A stretch of 64,000 nt of DNA, taken from DALYJJ01 sp033763935 (GTDB taxonomy: Bacteria > Acidobacteriota > Terriglobia > Bryobacterales > Bryobacteraceae). Shown here in pieces: positions 40,488 through 52,230 of the stretch. Positions within the stretch are counted from its first letter, which is position 1, and every line of letters begins with the position of its first letter. The position numbers were made by a program, and so were the translations under genes. The stretch covers positions 1 through 64,000 of the forward strand of contig JANRJO010000073.1 in assembly GCA_033763935.1 (NCBI GenBank). Reading direction: 5' to 3'. The notes under the pieces were generated by a model. The model was not told the DNA's origin. It worked only from the letters and a program-made list of their open reading frames with translations, and searched no databases.

Positions 40488-42896
40488 ATGCTCAGCGACT
40501 TAAAGGCGGGAATTCGGGGCTACTCGCGGGCGAAGGGCATGACGGCACTTGCGGTTGCCTCGCTCGCCCTGGGAATCATGGCCACCACGGCAATGTACAG
40601 CGTGATCCACGCCGTGGTGCTGAATCCATTCCCCTATCGGGACGTGGAGCGGCTGGTGAGCATTCAGGTCATCGAGCCGGGGCAACCCTACGGGCGCACG
40701 GGCTACACGGTGGATCAGTATCTGGACCTGCGCAGCCGGGCGACGATTTTCGAAGGACTCATTGCGTCCACGATCAGCGACGTTACGCTGACGGGCGCCG
40801 GCGATCCGCAACGGCTCCGTGGAAACCACGGCCCCTTTGACACATTCGCGGTCATGGGCGTTCCACCGTTACTGGGGAGGACGCCGGGGCCGGCTGACGA
40901 AGCAGTAGGCGCCGCGCCGGTGACGGTGCTGGGATACAAGTTCTGGCACCGACAATATGGCGGCGACCCGTCTGTTCTGGGCCGTCAACTGGTGCTGAAC
41001 GGAATTCCCCGGACGGTCATCGGCGTGATGCCGCCGCGCTTCATGTGGCGCGGGGCGGACGTGTATCTGCCGGTCCACTTCCGGCGCGGTCAGGTAGTCG
41101 AGAACGTGAGGTTCGTTCACGTGCTGGGCCGAGTGAAGCCGGAAGTAACGGCCGCGCAGGCGGAAGCGGAGTTGCGTCCGATCCTCGCGGAGATGGCGCA
41201 AGAGAACCCGCGCGACTTTCCCGAGCAGTGGCGCGTGCGGATGCTGACGTTCGCGGAGACGTTTCCGAGCGGAATCCGAAAGCAGCTTTGGATTCTGTTT
41301 GGGGCGGTGGGCCTACTGTTGTTGATTGCCTGCGCCAACGTCTCCAACTTGCTGTTGTCGCGGGCGGCAGGAAGGCGGCGCGAAATGGCGGTGCGAGCGG
41401 CGCTGGGTGCGGGGAAGCGCCGGCTGGTGCGTCAACTGCTGACAGAGAGCCTGGCGCTTGCCGCCGCGGGAGGAGCGCTGGGCGTCGTGCTGGCACTCGG
41501 GGCGCTTAGGGCGATGCTGGCCATCGTTCCTCCGGACACGATTCCGGACGAAGCGAAGATCGAAATGAGCATACCGGTTCTGTTGTTCTCACTCGTCGTG
41601 TCAGTGGGGACGGCACTCCTGTTCGGGCTGGTGCCAGCGCTTCAGACGGCAACCACCAACCTGGTGGAGGGGCTCAAGACCGGAGGGCGAAGCAGCAGTG
41701 GCACGCGTGCCCAGACGCGAATGCGGCAAGCGCTGGTGGTACTGGAGGTGGCCCTGGCGGTGGTGCTGCTGGCGGGAGCCACACTGCTGGTACGGTCCCT
41801 GGCCGCCCTGCACGCTGTCGATCTGGGATTCCCGACGGATCGTGTCCTGACGATGCGGATATCGCTCCCCGCGTCGCGCTACGGAGAGGCTTCTCGGCGG
41901 GTGCAGTTTTTCGATGAACTGACAGCGCGCGTGAAGGCGCTTCCCGGAGTGGTTCATGTGGGCATCAACTCGGGCCTGCATCCGCTCATCAGTTACGGCT
42001 TTCCGGTGGAGGTGCCGGGACGAGCCGCCGACAAGCAGCGTGTGGGCTTTCACTCGGCGAACCGGGAGTACCTGGATGTGATTCGGGCGAAGATCGTGCG
42101 CGGACGCTTGTTCACGCAGTCGGAAGCCTCGGCACGGCAACGCGTGACCGTGGTTAATGAAGCATTCGCGGCGAGGTATTTCGCCGGACGCGAGCCGGTA
42201 GGAGCACTGGTTCGAGTACCTCCTCTGAAAGCGGGCCGCTGGAAACTGGAGGACGACTCTTTCGCAATCGTCGGCGTGATGCAGGACCGCGTCAACCGGG
42301 GACCCGATGAGAACGCGGCTCCGGAGATGATCGTCCCCTTCACGGTGCTGGGGGAGGCGGGGGTGCTGGCGGTGCAGACAGCGGTTGAGCCGCTTTCGCT
42401 CGGAAAGGCGGTGGCGGCGCAGGTGTACGCGATCGATCCGGAGCAACCCGTAACCAACGTACAAACGGTGGCGCGCTACCTGGACGAGTGGTCGTATGCG
42501 GAGCCGCGTTTCAACCTGGTGCTCTTCGGGCTGTTTGCCGCGATGGGCCTGACGCTGGCGCTGGTGGGAGTGTACGGGGTCATCGCGAGCTCGGTAACGC
42601 AAAGGACTTCGGAGATCGGGATCCGCATGGCGTTGGGAGCAACGGTGCGCAACGTTGTGACCATGGTGATGGCGAGCGGGTTGCGGGTGATTGCCATCGG
42701 GCTGGCGGTCGGGCTGGGGGCAAGCGCGGTGGCCGCGCGGTTGCTGGAGGGGCAATTAGGGCGGGTTTCGCCGGCGGACCCGTGGGCGTACAGCATGGTG
42801 GTAGCGGTGATTGTTCTTGCGGGGGTGCAAGCCTGCCTCTGGCCGGCTCGCCGGGCGGCGCGGATTGAGCCGTCGCGCGCGTTGCGGGAGGAGTGA
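40488..42896 (+). CDS. ADOP-type ABC transporter permease, copy 3
   Basis: An 802-residue permease of the same family: N-terminal helix (MTALAVASLALGIMATTAMY), MacB-like periplasmic domain, FtsX core 1 (LLLIACANVSNLLLSRAAG, REMAVRAALGAGKRRLVRQL), second periplasmic domain, FtsX core 2 (EIGIRMALGATVRNVVTMVM) and terminal PARRAARIEPSRALREE. It is only 45 bases from the LysR stop and may be co-transcribed with it. As with the other two copies, no ATPase is encoded nearby. The opposite-strand glycosyltransferase gene begins its stop codon on the next base. Confidence 0.93.
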   Translation: MLSDLKAGIRGYSRAKGMTALAVASLALGIMATTAMYSVIHAVVLNPFPYRDVERLVSIQVIEPGQPYGRTGYTVDQYLDLRSRATIFEGLIASTISDVTLTGAGDPQRLRGNHGPFDTFAVMGVPPLLGRTPGPADEAVGAAPVTVLGYKFWHRQYGGDPSVLGRQLVLNGIPRTVIGVMPPRFMWRGADVYLPVHFRRGQVVENVRFVHVLGRVKPEVTAAQAEAELRPILAEMAQENPRDFPEQWRVRMLTFAETFPSGIRKQLWILFGAVGLLLLIACANVSNLLLSRAAGRRREMAVRAALGAGKRRLVRQLLTESLALAAAGGALGVVLALGALRAMLAIVPPDTIPDEAKIEMSIPVLLFSLVVSVGTALLFGLVPALQTATTNLVEGLKTGGRSSSGTRAQTRMRQALVVLEVALAVVLLAGATLLVRSLAALHAVDLGFPTDRVLTMRISLPASRYGEASRRVQFFDELTARVKALPGVVHVGINSGLHPLISYGFPVEVPGRAADKQRVGFHSANREYLDVIRAKIVRGRLFTQSEASARQRVTVVNEAFAARYFAGREPVGALVRVPPLKAGRWKLEDDSFAIVGVMQDRVNRGPDENAAPEMIVPFTVLGEAGVLAVQTAVEPLSLGKAVAAQVYAIDPEQPVTNVQTVARYLDEWSYAEPRFNLVLFGLFAAMGLTLALVGVYGVIASSVTQRTSEIGIRMALGATVRNVVTMVMASGLRVIAIGLAVGLGASAVAARLLEGQLGRVSPADPWAYSMVVAVIVLAGVQACLWPARRAARIEPSRALREE

Positions 42897-44240
42897 TCAG
42901 CGGCGGCGGTAGAGCACGAAACCCTGGGTGCGGGCTGCGACCTGGTAATGGGAGAGCCACGCGGTGAGATCCGGGAAGGAGGAGATGGCGAGGTTCGGGT
43001 TGTACGGCGCGAGGCCGTCGGCGATCCAGTGGGGTTTGGTTCGGAGTAGCTCGGCGCGGTTCTGGCGGGCGAGTTCGGGCGCGGTGGGCACGGAGTTGGT
43101 GAGGTGGCGGTCGGCGATGACGCCGGTGAGGGGCTGGGAGTCGAGGAAGCGAGAGGCGGCGGGCATGCGGGTGAGAGCGAAGAGTTCGGGCCGGTAGCCC
43201 CACACAAGCAGCGTTTCGTTTGTGGGGAGCAGGGCGGCCGCGGCCTGGGCGTCGCGGAAGAGGGCGAGGTCGGGAGTCTGCTGGACGGTGAGATAGGTTG
43301 GGGCGAAGCGGATGGCGGGGATCAGCAACAGGGCGAGGAGGTAGCGTTGGGGGAGGAGGGTAAGGGCACGCGCGGCGGCGAGCACGACGGGCGGCAGCAG
43401 GGCGAAGTAGTAGCGGGGGAAGAAACGGAAGCCGAGAACGACGGAGACGAGGGCGAGGGCGGTCCAAAGGGCAAGGGTGCGGGTCTCGGGTTCGCTTCGA
43501 CGTTTGATGTAGAGCCAGGCTGCCGGGAGAACGGCGGCGGCGTGGAAGCCGAGCCAGTTCGCGGTGCGTTTGAGGCCTTCGAGGGCGGGGTTCGCAAGGT
43601 GGGAGTCGCGGGCGTAGGCCGAGCCCCAGGTCCAGACTTGAAGCCAGTAGGCAGCGAGCGAGCCTTGCAGGGCGAGGGTGGCGAGGCCGCCCAGTTGCGC
43701 AGAAGCGAACCCGAGGACCGCGAGCGGCTGCGGGAGCAGGAGGGGAAGCAGGTAGAGGGCTTTCGCGTTAACCCATAGGGCGGCGCCGGCGGCGAGGCCG
43801 GAGGCGAACGGCCGCTTACGGGCCTGCAGGAGGACGGTGGCGAGTGCGAAGGGGATGGTGAGCAGGTCGGGCGCGAGAGGAATGACGGCGACGGGCAGAT
43901 AGAAGACGAGGAAGAACGCCATGAGGGCGGCAGCGAGCGCTTCGGCTTTCGGGCCCCACCAGTGCCGGGCGAGGCGGGCGGCGAGCCAGCAGCAGAGGAA
44001 GGCGAAGGCGGCGCCGGCGAGGCGGTTGAGGATGCCGGTGCGCGCTCCCCAGAGCAGGTAGATCCAGGCGTAGAGGGGTGGCTTGTCGAACCAGACATCC
44101 TTATAGAGGGTCTTGCCGTCGAGGAGTTGGGCGGCGGCGGCGATGGGGTAGGCTTCGTCGACCCAGAGGACGTCGCGATGGAACCAGCGGGAGAGGAGGA
44201 GAACTGCGGCGATCAGGAGGTAGATGCGGGCGCTAGACAT
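42897..44240 (-). CDS. Glycosyltransferase family 39-like membrane protein (ArnT/PMT type)
   Basis: A 447-residue polytopic membrane protein with about ten hydrophobic segments. The catalytic-loop region near the N-terminus has WVDEAYPIAAAAQLLDGKTL and YKDVWFDKPPLYAWIYLLWG: the DE pair after the first helix and the D-KPP element are signatures of GT-C (PMT/ArnT-like) transferases that use polyprenyl-phosphate sugars. The C-terminal ~100 residues are soluble (TNETLLVWGYRPELFALTR). It follows the FkbM-like gene by six bases on the same strand, so both probably modify the same surface glycan or lipid. Confidence 0.88.
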   Translation of the reverse strand: MSSARIYLLIAAVLLLSRWFHRDVLWVDEAYPIAAAAQLLDGKTLYKDVWFDKPPLYAWIYLLWGARTGILNRLAGAAFAFLCCWLAARLARHWWGPKAEALAAALMAFFLVFYLPVAVIPLAPDLLTIPFALATVLLQARKRPFASGLAAGAALWVNAKALYLLPLLLPQPLAVLGFASAQLGGLATLALQGSLAAYWLQVWTWGSAYARDSHLANPALEGLKRTANWLGFHAAAVLPAAWLYIKRRSEPETRTLALWTALALVSVVLGFRFFPRYYFALLPPVVLAAARALTLLPQRYLLALLLIPAIRFAPTYLTVQQTPDLALFRDAQAAAALLPTNETLLVWGYRPELFALTRMPAASRFLDSQPLTGVIADRHLTNSVPTAPELARQNRAELLRTKPHWIADGLAPYNPNLAISSFPDLTAWLSHYQVAARTQGFVLYRRR

Positions 44241-44246
44241 GGGGCA

Positions 44247-45116
44247 TCAAATATGAACCCAGGTTCGGTGACGGATCTGTGCCCACTGGTCAGCGGGTGG
44301 GGTGTGGAGGCTGCGGGCGGCGTGGGGGCGGTAGCACTCTTCAACCGTGCGGGGGCCACCGGCGGCGGCGAGGAGGTCTTCGCGGACGAAGAAGGCGTTG
44401 ACGCCCGCGGCGTCGGCGGCGACGAGCGCGTACCCTTTTTCGCGGGCGAGCGTATCGAGAGCTTTGAGAGAGGCGCCGTGGTAGAAGCCGTCGGAACGGA
44501 AGGCGGCGTCGTAGGGGACGGTGAGAGATTCCCCGGGAGGAATACAGGCGTTGTACTCGACGATGACGAGGCGGGGGCGAACGGCGGTGAGGGCTTTCCA
44601 GAGCCAGTAGTCGACGCCATCGACGTCGATGGAGAGGAGGCCGAGGTCTTCGGGGAGTTGGGCTTCGGCGGCCAGGGAGTTGATGTTCTCCGCAGTGGCG
44701 AAGGCGTGTTTCGCCGTGACCTGAGGCGCCAGGCGGCGAAGGGCGCGCTGCGCTGCGGCGCATTTGATCGGGTCGGCTTCGATCATGAGCCCGCGCCACC
44801 CGAAGACGTAGGCGAGGATGGCGGAGTTGCATTCGAGGCCGTCTTCGACGCCGATTTCGAGGAAGGCGTGGTGGGGAGCGGCGATGCGGTCGAGGATCTG
44901 AAGCGTGAGAGCGTCTTCGCCGTTCTGCGAGTAGAGTGCCCATTCGTGTTCGGGCGGTGCGAGGTGCGGATGGCGTTCGCGGAGGACGAGGGCGGCAAGG
45001 CGGCGGCAGCGGTCTTCGAGGGCGATGAGGCGGTCATCGGCGTGAGCGATGGCGTTGGCGCGCGCGAGGGTACGAGGGGAGACGGCGCGGCGCAGCCAGC
45101 GGCGGAAGGGTTTCAC
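44247..45116 (-). CDS. FkbM-like methyltransferase-domain protein
   Basis: A 289-residue soluble protein. The central SAM-binding region shows SQNGEDALTLQILD, HAFLEIGVEDGLECNSAI, GLMIEADPIKC and GLLSIDVDGVDYWLWKAL, VIVEYNACI, a pattern found in FkbM-like methyltransferases of surface-polysaccharide loci (EIGVEDG takes the place of the usual GAxxG loop). The N-terminal ~60 residues are basic and helical. Being directly upstream of the GT39-like gene supports a glycan-modifying role. Substrate unknown. Confidence 0.75.
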   Translation of the reverse strand: MKPFRRWLRRAVSPRTLARANAIAHADDRLIALEDRCRRLAALVLRERHPHLAPPEHEWALYSQNGEDALTLQILDRIAAPHHAFLEIGVEDGLECNSAILAYVFGWRGLMIEADPIKCAAAQRALRRLAPQVTAKHAFATAENINSLAAEAQLPEDLGLLSIDVDGVDYWLWKALTAVRPRLVIVEYNACIPPGESLTVPYDAAFRSDGFYHGASLKALDTLAREKGYALVAADAAGVNAFFVREDLLAAAGGPRTVEECYRPHAARSLHTPPADQWAQIRHRTWVHI

Positions 45117-45234
45117 GTTCTCTCACGCTACCATTGCGGGGGGCGAAAAGGGGCCGATCGTCCCTTTTCAAGTCGTGCTGTGCCATTATGAGGGGCAGAC
45201 GGTCACCCTAAAACGCCGGACGGGCAATTTTGCG

Positions 45235-46521
45235 ATGCTTCTCCGATTTCGGTTCTCAAACTTCCGCTCGATTCGAGATGAGCAAGAATTCTCGATGATC
45301 GCTGCCAGAAGCAAGACGGCGAGCGATGACGATATGCATGTCCGGAGGGTAGAAAACCTTAAGGAAGGTGTACTGACGGCCGCCGGTATTTACGGTGCGA
45401 ACGGCTCAGGCAAGACGAATGTTCTGCGGGCGCTGTCGTTCATGAAGCAAGCAGTAGAGGAGTCGCACCGGAGTTGGAAGCCGGACGGCGGCGTGCCGCT
45501 CGACCGGTTCCGATTGAATCGAGAGGCGCTGAATGATGGGTCGCGCATGGTAGTTGACTTCTTGCAGGGTGGCATCCGGCATGAGTACGGTTTCGTCGCC
45601 GACTCGGCTGCCATTCGTGAGGAGTGGCTGTACGTTTACCCCAATAACAAGAAGCAGACGTGGTTTATGCGCAGGCAAGGTACGGCGATGTCGTTCAGCG
45701 ACAGGATGCCGGGCGAGAATCGGGTGATCGAAACGCTGATGCGGCCCAACAGCCTTTTTCTCTCCACCGCCGCCCAGAACAACCATGATGCCCTAACGCG
45801 CGTCTACCGCTGGTTCTCGGAACGACTGCAGTACGTGACATCAGAAAGGAGTACCCGAAGCAGTGTCAAGATCTGCGCGCACCCAGATGTAAGGCAAGTC
45901 CTCTCTCAACTTATGCATGAAGCGGACTTAGGCCTGACCGAAGTGCGCTTGAGGCCGAGTAACGTAAGTAATCCATTCAAAGACCTCCTGCAGCACCTTG
46001 CGCAGTTGAAGGAATCACCAGAAGAAGCGGATTCTAGTGGGTTGTTGTTCACGGATACGATCGAGTTTGTGCACGGGGAAGGGAACAAGACCACGGCACT
46101 TCCTCTGCACGAGGAGTCGGACGGTACGGTGGCGTTCTTCTCTCTGCTTGGTCCGGGAGTGACGGCGTTGGCAGTCGGCGGAATCGTGCTGGTGGACGAA
46201 CTAGACGCTCATCTCCATCCGCTGCTCGCGACACGTGTGATCGAGCTCTTTCGATCCCCGCAGTCGAATCCTCTAGGCGCTCAGTTGATCTTCACGACTC
46301 ATGACACGAACCTTCTAAGGGCGTTGCGGCGCGATCAGATATGGTTCACGGAGAAGAACCGCAACGGGGAAAGTTCTTTGTATCCTCTTTCCGACTTTCG
46401 GACGCGCGGAAACGAAAACCTTGAAAGTGGCTATCTGCAAGGGCGCTATGGCGCAATTCCCTATATTGACTCCGACCGTCTCCTCGAACGTTTAGAGCCC
46501 GTGCATGGCAAAGACAGATAG
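45235..46521 (+). CDS. AAA15/OLD-type AAA ATPase, RloA-like (AbiLi-like)
   Basis: A 428-residue ABC/SMC-like ATPase of the AAA_21/AAA_15 group. MLLRFRFSNFRSIRDEQEFS is the standard N-terminal strand set; Walker A GANGSGKT is at 54-61; Walker B IVLVDELDAHLHP has Asp321-Glu322; the H-loop lies in IFTTHDTNLLRAL. There is no nuclease domain in this chain. The next gene encodes the RloB-type partner and overlaps by 17 bp, the arrangement of RloA-RloB and AbiL abortive-infection modules. The ATG at 45235 is chosen because it starts the family N-terminus; upstream in-frame codons are spacer. The gene is less GC-rich and uses more A/T-ending codons than its neighbours, which suggests recent transfer. 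Confidence 0.88.
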   Translation: MLLRFRFSNFRSIRDEQEFSMIAARSKTASDDDMHVRRVENLKEGVLTAAGIYGANGSGKTNVLRALSFMKQAVEESHRSWKPDGGVPLDRFRLNREALNDGSRMVVDFLQGGIRHEYGFVADSAAIREEWLYVYPNNKKQTWFMRRQGTAMSFSDRMPGENRVIETLMRPNSLFLSTAAQNNHDALTRVYRWFSERLQYVTSERSTRSSVKICAHPDVRQVLSQLMHEADLGLTEVRLRPSNVSNPFKDLLQHLAQLKESPEEADSSGLLFTDTIEFVHGEGNKTTALPLHEESDGTVAFFSLLGPGVTALAVGGIVLVDELDAHLHPLLATRVIELFRSPQSNPLGAQLIFTTHDTNLLRALRRDQIWFTEKNRNGESSLYPLSDFRTRGNENLESGYLQGRYGAIPYIDSDRLLERLEPVHGKDR

Positions 46522-47125
46522 GCTGCGGCGCCGCAGGCCGGTGAGGGATCCCTATCCGCGAGTTCTGATCGTTTGCGAGGGGAAAAAGACGGAGAGCGGG
46601 TACTTCAAAGACTTGCACCATCAGCTTCGGCTTCCGATCGACTTAGACATCGATGCGGGTGGCGTCCCAAAGACGCTGGTGGAGAGAGCGGCGGCGAGAA
46701 AGAAGGAATCCGAACGACAGTCCCGAAGGAATCGCGATAGCACCTTTCGGTTCGACGAGATTTGGTGCGTCTTCGACGTCGATGAACACCCCAACCTGGC
46801 CGAGGCGCGGAACCAAGCGAGCGCGAATCAACTCGGCGTCGCCATATCGAACCCCTGCTTCGAGCTGTGGGTGCTCTTGCACTTCCAAGATCAGCGAGGG
46901 CACATTCATCGCCATGAAGTTCAAAAGCTCTGCCGGGAGCACATGCCCGGTTACGACAAGACCCTTACGTTCAAGGTCCTTGAGTCGAGGACGGATGCGG
47001 CCTTACAGCGAGCCGCCGAGCTTTCACGGTGGCAGGAGGAGCGCGGCGAAGCGGGCGCAAACCCTTCCACGGGGGTCCACCGGCTGGTGGAGCGACTGTT
47101 GTCCGTGCGCCGCGAGCGGGGCTGA
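46505..47125 (+). CDS. RloB-like protein (AbiLii-like, Toprim-like nuclease candidate)
   Basis: A 206-residue RloB-family protein. Landmarks: VLIVCEGKKTESGYF (Glu25, Glu30), VFDVDEHPN (Asp91, Asp93) and ISNPCFELWVLLHF (115-127). The Glu and DxD pattern resembles a Toprim metal site, as in OLD-family nucleases, here on a separate chain from the ATPase. The pair is known from restriction loci (RloA/RloB) and from the lactococcal AbiL system. It overlaps the ATPase gene by 17 bp and is followed by argS after 29 bases. The target (phage or host nucleic acid) is not known from sequence. Confidence 0.88.
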   Translation: MAKTDRLRRRRPVRDPYPRVLIVCEGKKTESGYFKDLHHQLRLPIDLDIDAGGVPKTLVERAAARKKESERQSRRNRDSTFRFDEIWCVFDVDEHPNLAEARNQASANQLGVAISNPCFELWVLLHFQDQRGHIHRHEVQKLCREHMPGYDKTLTFKVLESRTDAALQRAAELSRWQEERGEAGANPSTGVHRLVERLLSVRRERG

Positions 47126-47140
47126 AAAAGGGGCGGTTGG

Positions 47141-47146
47141 TATACT
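47141..47146 (+). promoter_or_regulatory. -10 element immediately before argS
   Basis: TATACT ends 8 bases before the argS GTG, so transcription from it would give a nearly leaderless mRNA. No -35 match at 16-18 bases. It would let argS be expressed independently of the defence genes upstream. Confidence 0.4.
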
Positions 47147-47154
47147 GACCGTTA

Positions 47155-49113
47155 GTGTTCCATCTCATTGAAAAACGGATATTGGAGGCGGTTTCCGGCT
47201 TCGTGGCCGCGCGCTATTCGAGCGACGTGGCGGTGGTGTTAGAGCAGCCCAAGCAGGCGAGTTTCGGCGAGATGGCGTTGCCGGTGGCGTTTCAGTTGGC
47301 GAAGCCGCTGCGGCAGGCGCCGCGGGCGATCGCGCAGAAGTTGGCGGGGGACCTGGGGCCGATTGAGGGCGTGGGCGCGCTGGAGATCGCGGGCAACGGA
47401 TACATCAACATCCGACTCGATCGGGGCTATTACGGGGACCTGGTGTTGCGGGCAGCGGGGGATGGGACGGAGACGGCGCGCGGCGAGAAGATCATCGTCG
47501 AGCACACGAACATCAATCCGAACAAGGCCGCGCACATCGGTCACCTGCGGAACGCGATCCTCGGGGACACGTTCGTGCGAATGCTGCGCGCGAGCGGGCG
47601 CGCGGTGGAAGCGCAGAACTACATCGACAATACGGGCGTGCAGGTGGCGGACGTGGTCGTCGGGTTTCACTTCCTCGAGAAGAAGACGGCGGACGAGGTG
47701 GCACAGCTTGCGTCGCAGCCGCGATTCGACTATCTGTGCTGGGATTTGTACGCGCGGATCTCTTCCTATTACAAGGAGCAGCCGGAGTCGGCGGCATGGC
47801 GGGGGGAGACGCTGCACGCGATTGAGGCGGGCGAAGGGGAGTTGGCGCGGCTGGGGCATATCGTCGCGGACGCCATCGTGGGTTGCCATCTGCGGACGAT
47901 GCTGCGGCTGGGGGTAGTGTACGACGTGCTGCCGCGCGAAAGCGAGATCCTGCACCTGAAGTTCTGGGCGAAGGCGTTCGAGCAACTCAAGGAACGCAAG
48001 GCGATTTACTTCGAGACGGAAGGCAAGAACAAAGGCTGCTGGGTGATGCCGGGCAGCGCCTTCAAGGAAGACGGCGGCGAAGAGGGCGAGGAAGACAGCA
48101 AGGTCATCGTGCGATCGAACGGCACGGTGACCTACGTGGGCAAGGACATCGCGTACCAGATGTGGAAGTTCGGGCTGCTGGGGAAGGACTTCTTCTACCG
48201 GCGGCTGTGGACGTATCCGAACGGGCACGAGCTATGGGTTTCGACCGATAGTGACTCCGGCGAGGAGGCGCCGCGGTTTGGCGGTGCGTCGCGCGTGTAC
48301 AACGTGATCGATTCGCGGCAATCGTATCTCCAGGACGTGGTGGCGGCCGGGCTGCGGCAGTTGGGTTACACGGAGCAGGCGGAGAAGTCGATCCACTTCA
48401 GCTACGAGATGGTGGCGCTCTCGCCGCGCACCTGCGTAGAACTGGGCATCGAACTTTCGGAAGAAGACAAGCGGCGGCCGTATGTCGAGGTCAGCGGGCG
48501 CAAGGGGCTGGGCGTCAAGGCGGACGACCTGATCGACAAGCTGACGGAGAAGGCGCTGGAGGAAGTGGACGCGCGGCATCCGGAGGATCCGGCGGAGAAG
48601 CGGCGTTGCGTGGCGACGCAGATCGCCATCGGCGCGCTGCGGTACTTCATGCTGAAGTACACCCGCAATTCGGTGATCGCCTTCGACATGCAGGAGGCGC
48701 TGAGTTTTGAAGGCGAGACGGGGCCGTACGTGCAGTACGCGGCGGTGCGCGCTCGCAATATTCTGCGGAAGTTGGAAGAGCGCGGCGAGAGGATTCCGGA
48801 CTTTGCGGCGGAGCTCACGCGCGAGGCGATGGCGCGGCAGTTGGAGTCGGAAGATTTTTGGCAGCTGCTGCTGGCGGCTTCGAAGGCGGGGTCGGCGGTG
48901 GAGCGCGCCATTAACTCCGGCGAGCCGGCGCACGTGGCGAAGTACGCGTTCCAACTGGCGCAGGCGTTCAACACGTTTTATCACGAGTACCCGGTGATTC
49001 ACGAAGAAAACCGGGAGCGGAAGCTGTTTCTGCTGTGGATGACCGACTATTTCCGCGCGCAACTGGAGCGCACGCTGGGCATCCTGGGCATCGACATTCC
49101 TGAGTACATGTAG
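47155..49113 (+). CDS. argS: Arginine--tRNA ligase
   Basis: A 652-residue class I aminoacyl-tRNA synthetase that charges tRNA-Arg. The N-terminal Add-1 domain (1-110) precedes NPNKAAHIGHLRNAILGDTF, the HIGH motif. VQVADVVVGFHFLEKK and SNGTVTYVGKDIAYQMWKFG are ArgRS-specific; the C-terminal anticodon-binding helices include ETGPYVQYAAVRARNILRKL and FNTFYHEYPVI. It is longer than the E. coli enzyme, mainly by a segment at about 290-330 with an acidic EDGGEEGEEDS insert. The start is GTG, fixed by the family N-terminus. It is 10 bases before acnA. Confidence 0.96.
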   Translation: MFHLIEKRILEAVSGFVAARYSSDVAVVLEQPKQASFGEMALPVAFQLAKPLRQAPRAIAQKLAGDLGPIEGVGALEIAGNGYINIRLDRGYYGDLVLRAAGDGTETARGEKIIVEHTNINPNKAAHIGHLRNAILGDTFVRMLRASGRAVEAQNYIDNTGVQVADVVVGFHFLEKKTADEVAQLASQPRFDYLCWDLYARISSYYKEQPESAAWRGETLHAIEAGEGELARLGHIVADAIVGCHLRTMLRLGVVYDVLPRESEILHLKFWAKAFEQLKERKAIYFETEGKNKGCWVMPGSAFKEDGGEEGEEDSKVIVRSNGTVTYVGKDIAYQMWKFGLLGKDFFYRRLWTYPNGHELWVSTDSDSGEEAPRFGGASRVYNVIDSRQSYLQDVVAAGLRQLGYTEQAEKSIHFSYEMVALSPRTCVELGIELSEEDKRRPYVEVSGRKGLGVKADDLIDKLTEKALEEVDARHPEDPAEKRRCVATQIAIGALRYFMLKYTRNSVIAFDMQEALSFEGETGPYVQYAAVRARNILRKLEERGERIPDFAAELTREAMARQLESEDFWQLLLAASKAGSAVERAINSGEPAHVAKYAFQLAQAFNTFYHEYPVIHEENRERKLFLLWMTDYFRAQLERTLGILGIDIPEYM

Positions 49114-49123
49114 AGAGGCAATC

Positions 49124-51789
<2,666 letters not shown>

Positions 51790-51793
<4 letters not shown>

Positions 51794-52230
51794 CGCGGCG
51801 GACGGCGTTTGTCGGGTGTGCGGCGGCCTTCGCGGCCGCCGCGGCTGCGGATCCGAAAGCAGCGGTGATGCAGGCGGAGCGGGATTGGGCCTCGGCCATT
51901 GTGAAGGGTGACGTTGCGCTGCTGGAGAAGGTGCTCGCGCCGGAGCTGGTCTACACGCATTCGGACGGGCGCCGCGATTCCAAAGAGTCCTACATCACCT
52001 CGATCAAGACCGGTACGCAGAAGTACGGCTCGTTCCAGCATGGCGAGATGCAGGTGAAGCTTGTTGGCAAGACTCTGGCGTTGCTGAACACGGAGGCGAA
52101 AGTGTCGGCGGCCAGCCTCGGCCGGAACTTCAGCGACCTCAACATGGTCATCCTGCACGTCTACATCCTGCGGGATGGGCGGTGGCAGATGGTGGCGCAC
52201 CAATCCGCCCGCAAGCCGGCTGCGCAATAG
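51790..52230 (+). CDS. Exported NTF2-like protein (DUF4440)
   Basis: A 146-residue small protein. MTRRTAFVGCAAAFAAAAAA is a signal peptide with a possible Tat-like RR. The rest is an NTF2-like cone: AVMQAERDWASAIVKGDVAL, LEKVLAPELVYTHSDGRRDS, and the last strands ILHVYILRDGRWQMVAHQ. DUF4440 members range from isomerases to ligand-binding proteins; the active site is not predictable. It begins in an ATGA overlap with acnA. Confidence 0.87.

Noticed and set aside
41601..42755. A 384-codon His/Arg/Gln-rich frame opposite ADOP copy 3
   Set aside because: Composition is that of antisense GC-rich DNA; the + strand gene is certain.
47239..48228. A 329-codon Arg/His/Pro-rich frame opposite argS
   Set aside because: Antisense of a universal gene with no domain.
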